From Desulfobacterales bacterium (GTDB taxonomy: Bacteria; Desulfobacterota; Desulfobacteria; Desulfobacterales; Desulfobacteraceae): a stretch of DNA of 5,176 nt. This document shows, piece by piece, positions 4,549-5,176 of this stretch. The position numbers and the translations under genes are program-made. The stretch is taken from assembly GCA_022361135.1 (NCBI GenBank), contig JAKSBM010000331.1:1-5176 (forward strand), written 5' to 3'. Below the pieces are notes generated by a model that did not search any database, was not told the DNA's origin, and was given only the letters and a program-made list of their open reading frames with translations. Within the stretch, counting starts at the first letter, position 1. Each line of letters begins with the position of its first letter.

Positions 4549-5176
4549 TTAGAGATTCTTAAATAGGTTTTTCAATTTATTGGAAATCTTATTGGAATCG
4601 AGCTTGTCGAATTCCTGGAGAAGTTCCTTTTGCTTCTGGCTGAGTTTGGTGGGGGTCTTGATGATCACCTTGATGATCTGATCCCCCCGCCGACCGGTTC
4701 TCAGGGAAGCAATCCCTTCACCCCTCAGCCGGAATGTATCTCCGTACTGGGTTCCCTTGGGAATCTGGAAAATTTCCTCACCCACCAGGGTGGGCACCTT
4801 GATATCGTCGCCCAATGCTGCCTGGATAAAGGAAATATCGATGGCACAGATGATATCGGTGCCGTCGCGCTGGAAAAATTTATGGGGTTTGACATTGATC
4901 ACCACATAAAGGTCGCCGGACTGCCCATCGGGGGTGGGGGCGGCCTCACCTTCGCCGGTGAGGCGAAGTTTAGATCCCACATCCACGCCGGCGGGGATTT
5001 TCACCTGGACCTTGCGTGTGATTTCCACCCGGCCGGCCCCCTGGCACTTGGCACAGGGATCGGAAATCATCTGTCCCTTGCCCTTACAATAGGGACAGGA
5101 GGTCTTAACCTTGAAACAGCCCTGGCTCTGGATGAACTGGCCCGTGCCCTGACAATGGGAACAGGTGGAGGGACTG
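4549..5176 (-). CDS. dnaJ: Chaperone protein DnaJ, C-terminal part (cut by window edge)
   Basis: The reading frame is open from the right edge to the stop at 4549-4551, giving 208 residues; the start and the J domain lie outside the window. DnaJ delivers unfolded proteins to DnaK and stimulates its ATPase. Visible are three CxxCxGxG zinc-finger repeats (CSHCQGTG, CPYCKGKG, CAKCQGAG), matching the last three of the usual four. They are followed by the peptide-binding domains: VKIPAGVDVGSKLRL, GEGEA, GDLYVVINVKPHKFF, AALGDDIKVPTL, GDTFRLRGEGI and the C-terminal dimerisation region. The presence of the zinc fingers favours DnaJ over CbpA. The C-terminal tail is short and Lys/Asn-rich (KISNKLKNLFKNL). 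A start placed at the internal Met (5070) would be wrong because it would split the zinc-finger domain. queD follows 21 bases downstream. Confidence 0.93.
   Translation of the reverse strand, partial: SPSTCSHCQGTGQFIQSQGCFKVKTSCPYCKGKGQMISDPCAKCQGAGRVEITRKVQVKIPAGVDVGSKLRLTGEGEAAPTPDGQSGDLYVVINVKPHKFFQRDGTDIICAIDISFIQAALGDDIKVPTLVGEEIFQIPKGTQYGDTFRLRGEGIASLRTGRRGDQIIKVIIKTPTKLSQKQKELLQEFDKLDSNKISNKLKNLFKNL

Overview
The window looks like ordinary chromosomal DNA from an anaerobic, probably sulfate-reducing member of the Desulfobacterota (Desulfobacterales-like). This is inferred from the gene set (a thymidylate kinase with an EPTDGP motif, a DUF3842 protein, a CooT-type nickel protein and a COG2509 flavoprotein), the moderate-to-high GC coding style and clear AAGGAG-type ribosome binding sites. 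No rRNA, tRNA, insertion sequence, phage gene or CRISPR array was seen.

Layout. Positions 97-1461 (minus) hold a compact three-gene operon, tmk > DUF3842 protein > CooT-family protein, with gaps of 29 and 16 bases. It is read from a well-formed sigma70-type promoter just upstream of tmk. A divergent region of 268 bases (1462-1729) carries that promoter and, back to back, a second strong promoter (TTGACA-17-TACTAT). The second promoter reads rightward through a leader of about 155 bases, containing a perfect inverted repeat, into the most unusual gene of the window. That gene (1730-2506) encodes a lipoprotein in which about 100 of 258 residues are methionine, arranged in MMM/MMMM runs separated by short Asp/Lys/Gly/His spacers.

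After a GC-rich hairpin and a separate promoter with an A-tract, 2633-4009 (plus) encodes a COG2509-type FAD-dependent oxidoreductase with a four-cysteine cluster. Its ribosome binding site lies in one arm of an 8-bp inverted repeat whose other arm sits inside its own promoter. A cluster of GGATC words and a strong bidirectional terminator (4082-4121) separate it from a convergent minus-strand pair. That pair is queD (4144-4527) and, upstream of it, the C-terminal two-thirds or so of dnaJ, which runs off the right edge (4549-5176).

How the genes fit together. The tmk operon joins dTTP synthesis to a small nucleotide-fold protein of unknown role and a likely nickel-handling protein. dnaJ and queD join protein folding to queuosine or other deazapurine synthesis. 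The Met-rich lipoprotein stands alone under its own promoter. By composition it is a candidate periplasmic soft-metal (Cu(I)/Ag(I)) binder or oxidant sink, and it is the best candidate here for something undescribed. Its function is not established by the sequence.
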